Of a stretch of DNA of 64,000 nt, positions 23,559 through 31,319 are shown piece by piece; position 1 is the first letter of the stretch, and each line of letters opens with the position of its first letter. Location of the stretch: NCBI GenBank assembly GCA_963844235.1, contig CAWJNF010000008.1:496001-560000 (forward strand). The letters run 5' to 3'. A program made the position numbers and the translations under genes. Origin of the DNA: CAWJNF01 sp963844235 (GTDB lineage: Bacteria > Actinomycetota > Thermoleophilia > Gaiellales > Gaiellaceae). Below the pieces are notes generated by a model. It saw only the letters and a program-made list of their open reading frames with translations, did no database searches and had not been told where the DNA came from.

Positions 23559-24022
23559 TCTCTGCGGCGATCGGGCTTGCCGCCAATCGGGGAAACGCGG
23601 ACGAGGACACCGAGGTCCGCCTCCCAGTCTGACAGCTGCTGGCAGCGGTTCGAGTCCGGCGGAACTCCCGAGGCTGTGTGGCGTGACCTTCATCCCTTGC
23701 CGGCCTCGCCGTAGGTCAGGGCCGGCCTCGCCGTAGGTCCACCTTCAGGGCGCGCTCGCGAGCTTGAACCACGACGGCGAGACCGGCACGTCGAGAGTAC
23801 GCCCGAGCTCGGGCCGTCCCTAGATGGACGTTCTGGACGTGCCCGTCGAAGTCATGCTCGGCCCGGACATGTCGCGTAGCCGTCGTATGACAATAGACAA
23901 GACCTCGCGCGAGATCCCCGTCGTCATCCTCGAGCCGCGCTGAGAGGCAGCTCTCGGCGACGGCGGGCCGGATATATCCGGCCCCTACCGGCCGGTCGGG
24001 GACCGGCCCCTACACCGACGGC
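23559..24022. other. Gap with short repeats
   Basis: A 20-base segment, GCCGGCCTCGCCGTAGGTC, is repeated in tandem at about 23699-23740. A 39-codon open frame (23824-23943, ending REIPVVILEPR) may be a gene fragment. Palindromes of the GGCC family follow at 23965-24013. Confidence 0.4.
23965..24013. repeat. GGGCCGGAT/ATCCGGCCC palindromes
   Basis: GGGCCGGATATATCCGGCCC followed by CTAC, then GGCCGGTCGGGGACCGGCCC followed by CTAC. Same family as at 35174-35379, 46028-46080 and 63771-63795. Confidence 0.7.
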
Positions 24023-24142
24023 GTGAGCCGAGGACACCACGCCGACACCACCATCAACGGCGCCCAAGGCACCGACACCGCCCACTACGACCTCGGAAGC
24101 GACCCCAACCCCGTCGCGACCGAGAACCGAATCCCGGCGTAA
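24023..24142 (+). pseudogene. Possible tail of an RTX-like calcium-binding repeat protein
   Basis: The short frame ADTTINGAQGTDTAHYDLGS, ending TENRIPA and a stop, resembles the DTINGGxGTD repeats of hemolysin-type calcium-binding proteins. No upstream repeats are present, so it is only a 3' fragment. Confidence 0.35.
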
Positions 24143-24155
24143 ACACCCGCGACGA

Positions 24156-24189
24156 GCCCCGGGGAACGCGATCAACCCCCGGGCTCGTT
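24156..24189 (+). terminator. Hairpin GAGCCCCGGG...CCCGGGCTC
   Basis: A stable inverted repeat just after the RTX-like tail. It also covers the end of the minus-strand remnant at 24172, so it may serve both directions. Confidence 0.5.
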
Positions 24190-24491
24190 TCCGCCTCCTG
24201 ACGCCGGAGACCAGCCGGGAACCGAAGCAGCATCTCGGATGCCGGCAGCTGACCGCCGATCCATCAGCCGCGCCAACGCACACGCCGCCCGCGCACGCCT
24301 CTCACCTCCCAACATGACCACGAGCCCATCACCGCCTGCGCCTCCACCGGCTCGACATCCGGTACCTCGCTGCAGTAACGCGACGCCCAGCGGACCGCCG
24401 CCCGACGAAACCTACGCTCGTCCTCGTCAGCGATGAGGAGCAGCAGCTCGAGCGCCGGTGAAGGGATCACACACAAGACGAAGGGGGCCAC
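24172..24491 (-). pseudogene. Remnant of an actinobacterial mobile-element hypothetical gene
   Basis: The frame LELLLLIADEDERRFRRAAV, then VPDVEPVEAQAVMG, shifts by one base near 24314. It continues LVVMLGGERRARAACALARL and stops at 24172. The pattern of a small helical protein with RRFxRAAVRW is common near replication genes of actinobacterial islands and phages. A second fragment lies near 22509-22600. Confidence 0.55.
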
Positions 24492-24631
24492 CCGAGACCC
24501 CCTTCTGGTCCCGCCGAGGAGGCGGAGGGACTACGGGCTTACTACCCGGCCGCACCAGGTGGGAAACCGCGTCGGAAGCCGGCACCCGTCTCCAACGCTC
24601 ACCCCATGAGCGCGAACTAGACCCGACGCTC

Positions 24632-24766
24632 CTACACGTCCTCGCGCACGACTGTCTCTCGCCGCCACGGGTCGTAACCACCCCAGCTGCCCCAGAAGGC
24701 GAGCGAGAGCAGCAACCCCACGGCGCCGACGATGAGCAGGATAACGCCAACCGTGTTGAGGTTGAC
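24632..24766 (-). pseudogene. DUF6458-like small membrane protein gene with lost start codon
   Basis: Codons from 24766 give VNLNTVGVILLIVGAVGLLL, then FWGSWGGYDPWRRETVVRED and a stop. This is the usual one-helix protein with a GGY tail. The expected start codon reads GTC instead of ATG or GTG, and a stop lies two codons upstream. Either initiation is unusual or the gene is silenced. Confidence 0.55.
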
Positions 24767-24834
24767 CCCTCAGTGTTCACGCCAATTCGTTGCCCAACGC
24801 GCGGTGTTCGAGGCGGCGGCAACCGCGCCTGCGC

Positions 24835-25015
24835 TTGATCGATGTCCCGTCGCCCGTTGTCGAAGCCATCAACCTCGAACTCCGCGAGCTCGAGGCCGTC
24901 GCGGCTCGAATGCGCGAATCTCCATGCCGATGAGCTCCTGGATCTGTACCCGCAGATCGTCGCCGTGCGCGAGACCCTGCGGGCGCTGACGGAGGAGCTC
25001 GAGCGTCGCGCCTGA
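24835..25015 (+). pseudogene. Possible small helical protein gene, frameshifted
   Basis: One frame reads VVEAINLELRELEAVAARMR and the next ADELLDLYPQIVAVRETLRA, ending LTEELERRA. A shift near 24923 joins them into a plausible coiled-coil protein of about 60 residues. The TTG start is weak. Confidence 0.35.
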
Positions 25016-25038
25016 GCCTCCGCCCACGGGAAAGGGGA

Positions 25039-25062
25039 GGGGGCCGCATTGCACGGCCCCCC
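25039..25062 (-). terminator. Hairpin downstream of zinc-ribbon gene (element B)
   Basis: GGGGGCCG and CGGCCCCC pair, equivalent to 5172-5200 in element A. Confidence 0.55.
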
Positions 25063-25154
25063 AGACCGAAGCGCCCTCAGGTCGGCGGAGGGTTTGACGC
25101 CCTGCAGGGCGTCACGCCGCAAGTACCCCGCCCCGGCCTTTGCCGCGACTGATG

Positions 25155-25424
25155 CTACTGCACTCTGGTTTGAGGCACAGCGACGCGCGCCTGGTGGCGG
25201 GAACCCTTAGCGGGTCGGCGTAACGTGTCGTCGGATAATCGCCGGTTCGTCACCGCGAGCTCCCAGACGGTGCCGAGACACATCGGGCACGAGGCGGGGA
25301 TCTCGCAAGGGACAACGCCATAGCCGCAGCCTGAACAGTGGTACTGATAGGTGCGTCGCGTCCTCCTGAGCACCGTGACCACGCCCGGGTCGGGAGTCGT
25401 GACCGTGGCCATCGAAACGTTCAT
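25155..25424 (-). CDS. Small zinc-ribbon protein, element B copy
   Basis: The protein has 89 residues and is closely similar to 4816-5037: RRTRRTYQYHCSGCGYGVVP, then CPMCLGTVWELAVTN. Near the C-terminus one base is missing relative to the A copy (after SDDT), so the end reads LRRPAKGSRHQARVAVPQTR instead of FAPTR. Both CxxC pairs are intact. The altered tail may be harmless or an early sign of decay. Confidence 0.7.
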   Translation of the reverse strand: MNVSMATVTTPDPGVVTVLRRTRRTYQYHCSGCGYGVVPCEIPASCPMCLGTVWELAVTNRRLSDDTLRRPAKGSRHQARVAVPQTRVQ

Positions 25425-25477
25425 CCCCTTACGACGACACATGCCAACGCAACGCCGGTCACTGCCGCCTTTCGGGC

Positions 25478-25506
25478 AGTTAGTCGTCTAGCGCCTCCGA
25501 TGTCAA
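25478..25506 (-). promoter_or_regulatory. Promoter of the element B zinc-ribbon gene
   Basis: Read on the minus strand, TTGACA, 17 bases, CTAACT. It is conserved with 4730-4758 and followed by a leader ending GTCGTAAGGGGATG. Confidence 0.6.
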
Positions 25507-26040
25507 GGACTCGCTGTTTCGTGTTGGGCGAGCGCGGGAAGGGTTCCCGTATGCGGCGTCGATTCTGATGCGTTGGGTCATCGGCCCACCGCGATCGGCG
25601 GAAACGGGTAGCCACAAGACCGCACGCGAACCAGGGGATGCGGTTCCCTAGGGTCAGCGTGCGAGGAGGGGGCGCCGACGCAGCGCCCCCTCGCTTGTAG
25701 CGGGGCTTGTATCGGGATACGATGGCGCGCCCGATCTGGCAGGCCGCAGGGATCGGGGCCGCGGTGAGCGATATCTCCCGCGGGGAAGGAGCCGGCAAAT
25801 TGGGAGGGGAAGAGGGCCGCCTCAACCCCTCCGGCCGGCGTGCTCCCTCAGGTCGGGGCCACTGGCGAGCGACGAGAATCCTTCGCGGGTCCGAGTGCCC
25901 GATCCGTGCCCAAACGCTCGGAATTCACCGCGCGGGTGAACCGAGACGCCGAGCCAAACCAGCGCCGCGATCCCGCATGGATGCTTGCGACGAAGCCATT
26001 CGCCGCCAACCCGCACCGTCGCCCGCCACGGCGCTCGAGG
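25507..26040. other. Non-coding right end of element B
   Basis: The first part continues the module shared with element A, including a GAGGGGGCG hairpin around 25675-25692. The rest holds the arm-type repeat at 25895-25915 and leads to the tRNA remnant. I support no gene here. Confidence 0.5.
25895..25915 (+). repeat. Candidate integrase arm site (element B, right)
   Basis: GTGCCC, five bases, GTGCCCAAAC, same two-unit 11-base pattern as 13341-13361. It lies 130 bases before the tRNA remnant. Confidence 0.65.
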
Positions 26041-26086
26041 AGTCTGGGGGACTGGAGGTCCCGAGTTCGAATCTCGGCACCCCGAC
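26041..26086 (+). repeat. 3' half of tRNA-Pro (attR of B / left end of C)
   Basis: It is identical over 46 bases to the intact tRNA from AGTCTGGGGG to the acceptor CACCCCGAC, then diverges at the CCA (CTAG instead of CATC). A weak copy of the tRNA terminator follows. The 5' half of the tRNA is absent. Confidence 0.92.
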
Positions 26087-26150
26087 TAGCTGAAGGCCCT
26101 GCACGCTCGGGGCTTTCTCGCTTCCTCGTGCCCGAGAGCCTAGGCGGCCA

Positions 26151-26171
26151 GCGCCCATTCAGCGCCCAAAC
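26151..26171 (+). repeat. Candidate arm site (element C, left)
   Basis: GCGCCC, five bases, GCGCCCAAACG, 65 bases after the tRNA remnant. It has the same layout as element B with one changed position in each unit. Confidence 0.55.
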
Positions 26172-26298
26172 GATTCGTTGCGGGCCCGATCGGAGGCCAC
26201 GAAGGTATCGATCGCGACTCTCGTGCGCGCGGCCGCGGCTACGCCGACGGCCCCGACGGCCGAAGCACCCGCCGGATGCATAGCGCTGCGGTGAGGAC

Positions 26299-26570
26299 TT
26301 AAGCGCTGGCAGCCACTCGCCGGAAGTCCACCTCGGTGATGCTGACGCCGGGGGCTGCCCAGTTGCTGGCCGGCGGGGCCGATCGCCGCGCCTGCTCCTC
26401 GGTATCGAACACGACGAACGAGAAGCCGCGGCCTTCGACAGGCTCAAGCCAATAGCCCGCGACGAAACCGGGAGCGGAACGGATCGTGGGCAGGATGTCC
26501 CGCGTGAGTGCGTTGGCTGCCGCCGGCGCTTGGTCCGGGTCGATCGTCAACGTCAGGAGTGCTGCTCATG
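26299..26570 (-). pseudogene. Ferredoxin-fold (ABM/YdhR-like) protein gene with start-proximal frameshift
   Basis: The main frame reads LLTLTIDPDQAPAAANALTR, ILPTIRSAPGFVAGYWLEPV, then FSFVVFDTEEQARRSAPPAS and VSITEVDFRRVAASA. This is a dimeric alpha+beta barrel pattern of antibiotic-monooxygenase-like proteins. GGAGAAGACC precedes ATG 26570, but that ATG is one base out of frame. Without it only TTG 26550 could start the frame. Probably a recent indel. Confidence 0.55.
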
Positions 26571-26911
26571 GTCTTCTCCGTTTCGTTGAGTTCGTCGCCG
26601 TTGTCGATGAGTAGGACATGGCTGCGACGCAGAAGTCATCGGCCTCGCTCGCGGAGTCGTCGAGGGTGACGGTGATCCAGTGACGCTTGTTCAGGTGGTA
26701 GCCCGGCCGGACGGCCGAGTGTTCGGCGCGGAGCGCTTCAGCCAGGGACGGCTCGCACTTGAGGCTCACGGTCAGTGGGCGCGCGTCGAGGGCCGTCAGA
26801 GCGAACAATCTTCCCGCCGACCTTGAAGACGGAGGTCTCCAGGCCGAACGGGAACTCCTCGACCGCAGACCGCCTCGCTAGGCACCACCGTCGCAGCGAA
26901 TCGGCCGTCAC
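26566..26911 (-). pseudogene. MmcQ/YjbR-like protein gene, frameshifted
   Basis: From GTG 26911 the first frame reads TADSLRRWCLARRSAVEEFP, then FGLETSVFKVGGK. The second frame reads FALTALDARPLTVSLKCEPS, then AVRPGYHLNKRHWITVTLDD. The last segment is the MmcQ/YjbR hallmark. One extra A near 26812 separates the two. The C-terminal end is also poorly conserved. Such proteins have a CyaY-like DNA-binding fold of unclear function. Confidence 0.65.
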
Positions 26912-27138
26912 GTCCCCGAGGCTAGCTGGGCGCGCACGTTGTCGAGACGGTCAACCTCTGAGTCTTTCGGTGTCATCCGTCCGATCAGAGGGTCTTGGGC
27001 TCTTGGCAGCGAGCCAGACTTTCCTTCGAGTACATCGTTGTCCCGCATGATGGGCGTCGCCGTGCAACGATTCCGGCCATGGCGGCGTGTTGGGCCGCCC
27101 GTCATCATGGCAGTGGGAACTCAGAAGGGGGTTGTCGC

Positions 27139-27606
27139 ATGCGCAGAATCATCGTGATCGCGCTTGTCATCATCGTCGCCTCGGGCTTTGCCGTTGTCGC
27201 TTCAGCGGGTCAGGGTCCACCGCCGTTCGATCGCCAGCCATCGCCAGAGGCGGTCGTGGCCGAGCACATCGATGCCCTCAACGACTGCGACGTGGATCGG
27301 CTAATGGCGCAGTACCCGGAGAGCGTCGCCATCCTTCTTCCTGGAGGCGTGACCAGTGAGGGACGGACGGAGGTTCGTGCTCTCTTCGAGGGTTTCTGCC
27401 AGCCCTATCCGGCGGGGCTCAACGGCCTCCAGTTCACCGAAGTCAAATCGTGGACGGTCGGGAAAACCGTGAACGTTCAGTGGGTGGCCAACGCCCCCTT
27501 CCTCGCGGAGCCCTATTACGGCGCCGACGCCTACGTGACGAAGAACGGCCTCATGGGGGCGCAGGTGACCACCTTCGACGGAGCCGAGCTTCAGTTCGTT
27601 CCGTAA
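27139..27606 (+). CDS. Secreted SnoaL/NTF2-fold protein
   Basis: The 155-residue protein has a signal peptide (RRIIVIALVIIVASGFAVVA, cleavage likely after ASA). A DUF4440/SnoaL-type domain follows: AVVAEHIDALNDCDVDRLMA, then QYPESVAILLPGGVTSEGRT and a C-terminal sheet. AGAAGGGGG precedes the ATG. It is the only intact gene in element C and is followed by a good terminator. The role of secreted members is unknown. Confidence 0.75.
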   Translation: MRRIIVIALVIIVASGFAVVASAGQGPPPFDRQPSPEAVVAEHIDALNDCDVDRLMAQYPESVAILLPGGVTSEGRTEVRALFEGFCQPYPAGLNGLQFTEVKSWTVGKTVNVQWVANAPFLAEPYYGADAYVTKNGLMGAQVTTFDGAELQFVP

Positions 27607-27672
27607 GAAGTCCGATTTGGGTTCCAAACCGGGCTAAACAGGCTGCCTGAGTCGTTTCAATCGGTTTCAATC

Positions 27673-27706
27673 GGAGACCCCGCCTCACTGGAGGGGCGGG
27701 GTCTCC
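27673..27706 (+). terminator. Terminator after the secreted SnoaL gene
   Basis: GGAGACCCCGCC and GGCGGGGTCTCC form a 12-base perfect stem. A doubled GTTTCAATCG motif precedes it. Confidence 0.75.
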
Positions 27707-27889
27707 GCGCTCGGCATTTCCGTCGCCTTCTTCGAGGAGCACGTGTGTCGCGGAGCACTTCCCGTCGCGATATTCGCACGACCTCGGGTCGGGGGGCCGG
27801 CGGTCAGCATCCCGCCATCGGATGAATCGCTCACGAGGTACGGCAACCACCGCCGCATCGGCGTGTCGCCTACCGTTCGTGAACCGCCG

Positions 27890-28254
27890 ATGCCTTTGGT
27901 GGGTGTTCAACGGAGGCACTTGCTAGCCGGACGTGCACCGCTCGTGGCTGTAGTCGCCGCAAGTGCGGTCCTGTGTCTCGTGACACCTCTGACGCAAGCG
28001 GCGACCCCGCACCCACCCAGCGATGCGCACAGTTCAGCATCGGCCCGGCGGTCTACTCGAACCTCACGGCTGTGGGCGTTACGTGCCGACGCGCTCGCCA
28101 GCTACTTGACAGGACAATGCTGAGCAGCGTCCGTCGAGGTCGAACTCGGTGGTCGTACGGCGGCTACCGATGGCGGCTCACTCCGATCGACGAATTCCAA
28201 GGACGTCTGGTGGGCCGGAACGGTACACGTGTGATCCGCTGCATCTTCTTGTGA
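27890..28254 (+). pseudogene. Secreted cysteine-containing protein gene, frameshifted
   Basis: The first frame supplies a signal peptide (PLVAVVAASAVLCLVTPLTQ). The mature part is in another frame: CAQFSIGPAVYSNLTAVGVT, CRRARQLLDRTML, then NGTRVIRCIFL. The cysteine spacing and YGGYRWRLT resemble small secreted actinobacterial proteins. One indel between 28000 and 28010 separates signal and domain. Confidence 0.55.
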
Positions 28255-28505
28255 GCTGACTCGTCCGGGCGCGCCTTCTCCCTCTCGACGTTGGCACTGC
28301 CCTCGGGTCAGGGGGCGGGGGTCCTCGCCGATCCTGGGCGCTCGCTAATCCCGACTTCGGCGCTCGCGGCAACCTCGACCTGAGCCGGATCCCACGACCG
28401 AGGCTGCTCCCGGTCGACCGGTCACCGAGCACGCCCCTGCCAGGCGAGCCCTGGCGAATCGCCCGCAGCGGTCACCGGGCTCAGCTCGAGCCCGGAGCTG
28501 AAGAA
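28255..28505. other. Gap without recognisable genes
   Basis: I see nothing I can support in these 250 bases between the broken secreted-protein gene and the pseudogene at 28506. Confidence 0.4.
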
Positions 28506-29071
28506 TCAGCTCCGCTCGCGTACCAGGCGGCCCGCGTGAGCGGCCTCGATCTCGGCGACGGAGGGAGCCGCCGCCATCAGGGCCTCGGCGGTCGGCATCG
28601 AGGCGAGGAAGGCACGCGCCGCCTCCGACTCCAGGCCGCCGGCGACGAGCTCGGTCTGTATATCGACGGAGCTACGCTCGATCGCGACCTTGGCGGCCTT
28701 GGCGTCCCCGTCGATGCGGGTCTTGGCGACAGCGCGCAGCTCGCCACGACGCAGGCGCTCGCGTTCTCGCCGCGCCCGTACCAGCTCACCATCAGCTCGG
28801 GCCTGAAGTTCTCCGGGATGCTAAGGGCGCGACAGCGCTCCGCGATCTGCTTAGCGGCGTTGGCGACGATCTTGGCCGCTTCCTCGTGGGTGCCGCCAGA
28901 CCGGGTCGTCGGCTGGCTTGTAGATGCTGGCGAGCTGCTGCGCGAAGTCAGCGAGCCGGTCGGTGGCGACGCGGTCGGTGTCGGCCCTTCGCGAGCTTCT
29001 CGCGGTCGCCGGACGAGCTTCGCGAGCTCGTCGCGCTCGACCTTCGTCATGTGTCCGTTCTCGCTTTCCAT
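28506..29071 (-). pseudogene. Multi-frameshift remnant of a mobile-element hypothetical gene
   Basis: Four stretches in successive frames form one protein: TKVERDELAKLVRR; ATDRLADFAQQLASIYKPAD; EAAKIVANAAKQIAERCRAL with ELMVSWYGRGENA; and IDGDAKAAKVAIERSSVDIQ with ARAFLASMPTAEALMAAAPS. At least three indels are needed. The original protein would have about 185 residues. Similar proteins occur in actinobacterial phages, but I cannot name a function. It is the most decayed gene in the window. Confidence 0.7.
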
Positions 29072-29130
29072 GGTTCCTCCTCGCGGCTCGGTGGAGGGGT
29101 GCACTGGCTCAGACGCGCCGACAAGAACCG

Positions 29131-29151
29131 TGGCCCAATCCTGGCCCAAAC
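29131..29151 (+). repeat. Candidate arm site (element C, right)
   Basis: TGGCCC, five bases, TGGCCCAAACG, 120 bases before the last tRNA remnant. The geometry equals that of the right arm of element B. Confidence 0.55.
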
Positions 29152-29266
29152 GTCCCCGGACCCGCTCACGCAGCCATGCGGGTCGGCTGACGCGGGAGGC
29201 CCTGCAAACCCGCTTGGTGACAGCGATCGGGGTCGGTCGTCGCCGAGCGTCGCCGCCACTGGCTCG

Positions 29267-29311
29267 GTCTGGGGGACTGGAGGTCCCGAGTTCGAATCTC
29301 GGCACCCCGAC
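29267..29311 (+). repeat. 3' half of tRNA-Pro (attR of C, probably the original chromosomal end)
   Basis: It is identical to the intact tRNA from GTCTGGGGG to the acceptor end, then CTAGCTGAAGGCCC as at 26085. I infer this is the oldest 3' half, left behind by the first insertion, and that native chromosome resumes here. Confidence 0.9.
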
Positions 29312-29640
29312 TAGCTGAAGGCCCTGCACGCTCTGGGCTTTTCGCTTGCTTGCGCAGATACCGTTGTGGCGCCAGCGCCCAGGGCGTTGTCAGGTGCGAA
29401 TCGAACCCGCGGAGGATTCCTCGGGCGAAGGGTCCGGTGATGGTGTGGGCGGGAGCCCCGGCGGGGTGCCCGAGCTCTCCCTTGTGTTCAGCGCACGCGA
29501 CTCTCGTAGGCCGCGAGGCCGTCTTGCGCCTCCGCCTTTGCCCTGGTGGAGTTTGGCGACCCGCGAGGTTCCCTCCCTTGAACCGGCTGTTAGGCCGGTC
29601 GGCGGGACGGGTATTCCACTGTCCTAACGAAGGAGGCCCG
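29312..29640. other. Gap at the right island border
   Basis: It begins with a degenerate tRNA terminator. I see no gene. It ends with the ribosome site of the next gene. Confidence 0.45.
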
Positions 29641-30066
29641 ATGGCTACCAAAGCAGATTTCACCGAAGTGGAGTGGGAGGCGTTGCATAAGGGGATGACC
29701 GGCGCTGGGATGCTCGTTTCGGTTGGCGACCGCGACTTCACCGACACCTTCGGGGAGGCAGGGGCACTGGCGGGACGCCTTCGTGAGGAGCACGGGCAGA
29801 GCGCAAGCGAGCTCGTCCGTGAACTCGCGGGTGCGCGGGGAAGCGGGTTCGGGTTTACCGCTTCGCCGCAGAAGATCGAGGCCGAGACGCTCGAAGCCCT
29901 TCGCTCGGCGACGGCGATCCTCGCGGCCAAGGCCCCGGACGAGGTGGACGCTTACCGGAAGCTTGTCCTGGACCTCGCCGACTCCGTCGCCAACGCGAAG
30001 GGAGGCCTCAAGCCGGGTGAGACTGCCGCGATCGACAAGATCAGGGACGCTCTCCGCGCGGCGTGA
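29641..30066 (+). CDS. Conserved small soluble protein
   Basis: The 141-residue protein starts after GAAGGAGG. It has EVEWEALHKGMTGAGMLVSV, then RDFTDTFGEAGALAGRLREE and a helical C-terminus KLVLDLADSVANAKGGLKPG. The helical, glycine-punctuated pattern resembles tellurite-resistance TerB-like bundles, but I do not see enough to claim it. It is the first intact gene to the right of the islands. Confidence 0.75.
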   Translation: MATKADFTEVEWEALHKGMTGAGMLVSVGDRDFTDTFGEAGALAGRLREEHGQSASELVRELAGARGSGFGFTASPQKIEAETLEALRSATAILAAKAPDEVDAYRKLVLDLADSVANAKGGLKPGETAAIDKIRDALRAA

Positions 30067-30395
30067 AGCAGGAACATCCTGTCGCGGGCTGACCTTGGGA
30101 TCAACCGTCCGGCGGTCAGCGGGGTCTGAGGAAGCCTTGCTGCTCGAGACCGAGAGATGTCTGGCGTGGCGTGTTAGTTGGAGGACGCCTCTCGTGATCG
30201 CGGAGGGACGCCGCCCCAGGCTACTGGCTCGGTGGAGTCTCTTCACGGGATAGACCGGCACGCAATCGAGGGCGGCGCCTGCCTCGGGCACGGGCCGTTG
30301 AATCCTGGCCGAGCCCGAGCCTCCTCCCTCGTCGGCGTCGCGGCGGCAGGCAACCGGCAAACGACTCTGGCCCCGGCGGAGTACTGTCAAGGTCA
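30067..30395. other. Intergenic stretch
   Basis: No gene or clear repeat seen in these 330 bases. They presumably include the promoter of the following membrane-protein gene. Confidence 0.4.
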
Positions 30396-31310
30396 GTGGG
30401 GGTCTTCGACGGCATCCCCGGTTATGAGGAGCACATCCTCGATGCAGGCAAGGAGCCCCTGTTCCTCCTCCTCGTTTCCTTCCTGATCACGTTCGCCCTG
30501 ACGAGGCTCTACACGCGGCTCGCGCGCGTCTACGGGCTCGGAAGCGCCAGCGCGGGAGGGGTGCACCTGCATCACTACGTCGTCGGCATCTTCCTGATGT
30601 TCTCCGCGGGCCTGGCGATGTTCGCGCTGCAACCGGGCCGCATCGCAACCGGGGTGCTGGCGATCTTCTTTGGCGGCGGCGCCGCGGTCACGCTGGACGA
30701 GTTCGCGCTCTGGTTCCACCTGAAGGACGTCTACTGGTCCGAGGAGGGGCGAAGCTCGATCGACGCCACGGTTCTGGCCCTTCTCGTCGGCGGTCTGATC
30801 CTGGTCGGGGCGAGCCCGTTAGGGACCGGGGAGGACTACGACTCCCTCCTCGGGCTCTCGGCCTACGCCGCTTTCCATTTCTTCTGGGTGGCCATCACGC
30901 TGCTGAAAGGGAAGCTGCTGTTCGGGGTGGTGGCGCTCTTCCTGCCGGTTCTCGGCCTCGTCGGCGGTATCCGACTCGCCAAGCCGACCTCGCCGTGGGC
31001 GAGGTGGTTCTACCGAAGCGGTGAAGGAAAGCCCTGGTACGAGCGCTGGTTGTTCCGGAACGGCGAGCGGAAGCTTCCGAGGGCGACGAAGCGGTCCGAG
31101 GTCGGCTGGGCCGCTCGCTTCAAGCGCCGCTTCAATGACCTCGTGGGTGGCGCGCCTAGTCTTCCGTCGTCGTCGGGGCAAGAAAGCGACGCCGCACACC
31201 GCACAGGGGAGTGGAGCCCGGATCCCGGCACAGCCATGAACGTCGACGACGACGACCGCGCGAAGGAGCACAGTGAAGCGAGCGAGACACGGCAGTCGCA
31301 GACGCCGTAG
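30396..31310 (+). CDS. Integral membrane protein
   Basis: The 304-residue product from GTG has about six membrane segments between residues 20 and 190, for example LFLLLVSFLITFALTRLY, IATGVLAIFFGGGAAVTLDE and LLFGVVALFLPVLGLVGGI. GGVHLHHYVVGIFLMF carries three histidines in a membrane context, which could bind metal or heme. The soluble tail (residues 200-304) is charged and disordered. I do not recognise a family with a known function. Confidence 0.8.
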   Translation: MGVFDGIPGYEEHILDAGKEPLFLLLVSFLITFALTRLYTRLARVYGLGSASAGGVHLHHYVVGIFLMFSAGLAMFALQPGRIATGVLAIFFGGGAAVTLDEFALWFHLKDVYWSEEGRSSIDATVLALLVGGLILVGASPLGTGEDYDSLLGLSAYAAFHFFWVAITLLKGKLLFGVVALFLPVLGLVGGIRLAKPTSPWARWFYRSGEGKPWYERWLFRNGERKLPRATKRSEVGWAARFKRRFNDLVGGAPSLPSSSGQESDAAHRTGEWSPDPGTAMNVDDDDRAKEHSEASETRQSQTP

Positions 31311-31319
31311 GCTCGCCGC

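Larger units (their letters stand above)
25020..25780 (-). repeat. Zinc-ribbon module, copy in element B (inverted copy at 4440-5215)
   Basis: Opposite-orientation counterpart of the element A module: terminator hairpin, gene, leader, promoter and GC-rich hairpin in the same order. Point differences and small indels show long separate evolution. Confidence 0.8.
13238..26048. mobile_element. Integrative element B, right of tRNA-Pro
   Basis: It is bounded by the anticodon loop of tRNA-Pro and the 3' tRNA remnant at 26041-26086. An intact tyrosine integrase lies close to the tRNA, with an excisionase-like gene, a truncated RepA-like gene and a terminase-small-subunit-like gene behind it. Paired arm-type repeats lie inside both ends. 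Cargo includes DUF2254, manganese catalase, DUF892 and STAS genes. Core genes run in the opposite direction to those of element A. Confidence 0.82.
26049..29274. mobile_element. Element C, small tandem remnant beside element B
   Basis: It is bounded by 3' tRNA-Pro remnants at 26041 and 29267. It has its own arm-type repeats at the same distances from the ends as element B (65 and 120 bases). No integrase remains, and of its five recognisable genes four are damaged. It looks like a much reduced older insertion. Confidence 0.7.

Noticed and set aside
23699..23740. Tandem 20-base repeat as a possible CRISPR array
   Set aside because: Only two adjacent copies, no spacers and no cas genes in the window.
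29641..30066. Assignment of the small soluble protein to the TerB tellurite-resistance family
   Set aside because: Only a general helical similarity; the metal-binding residues of TerB were not seen.
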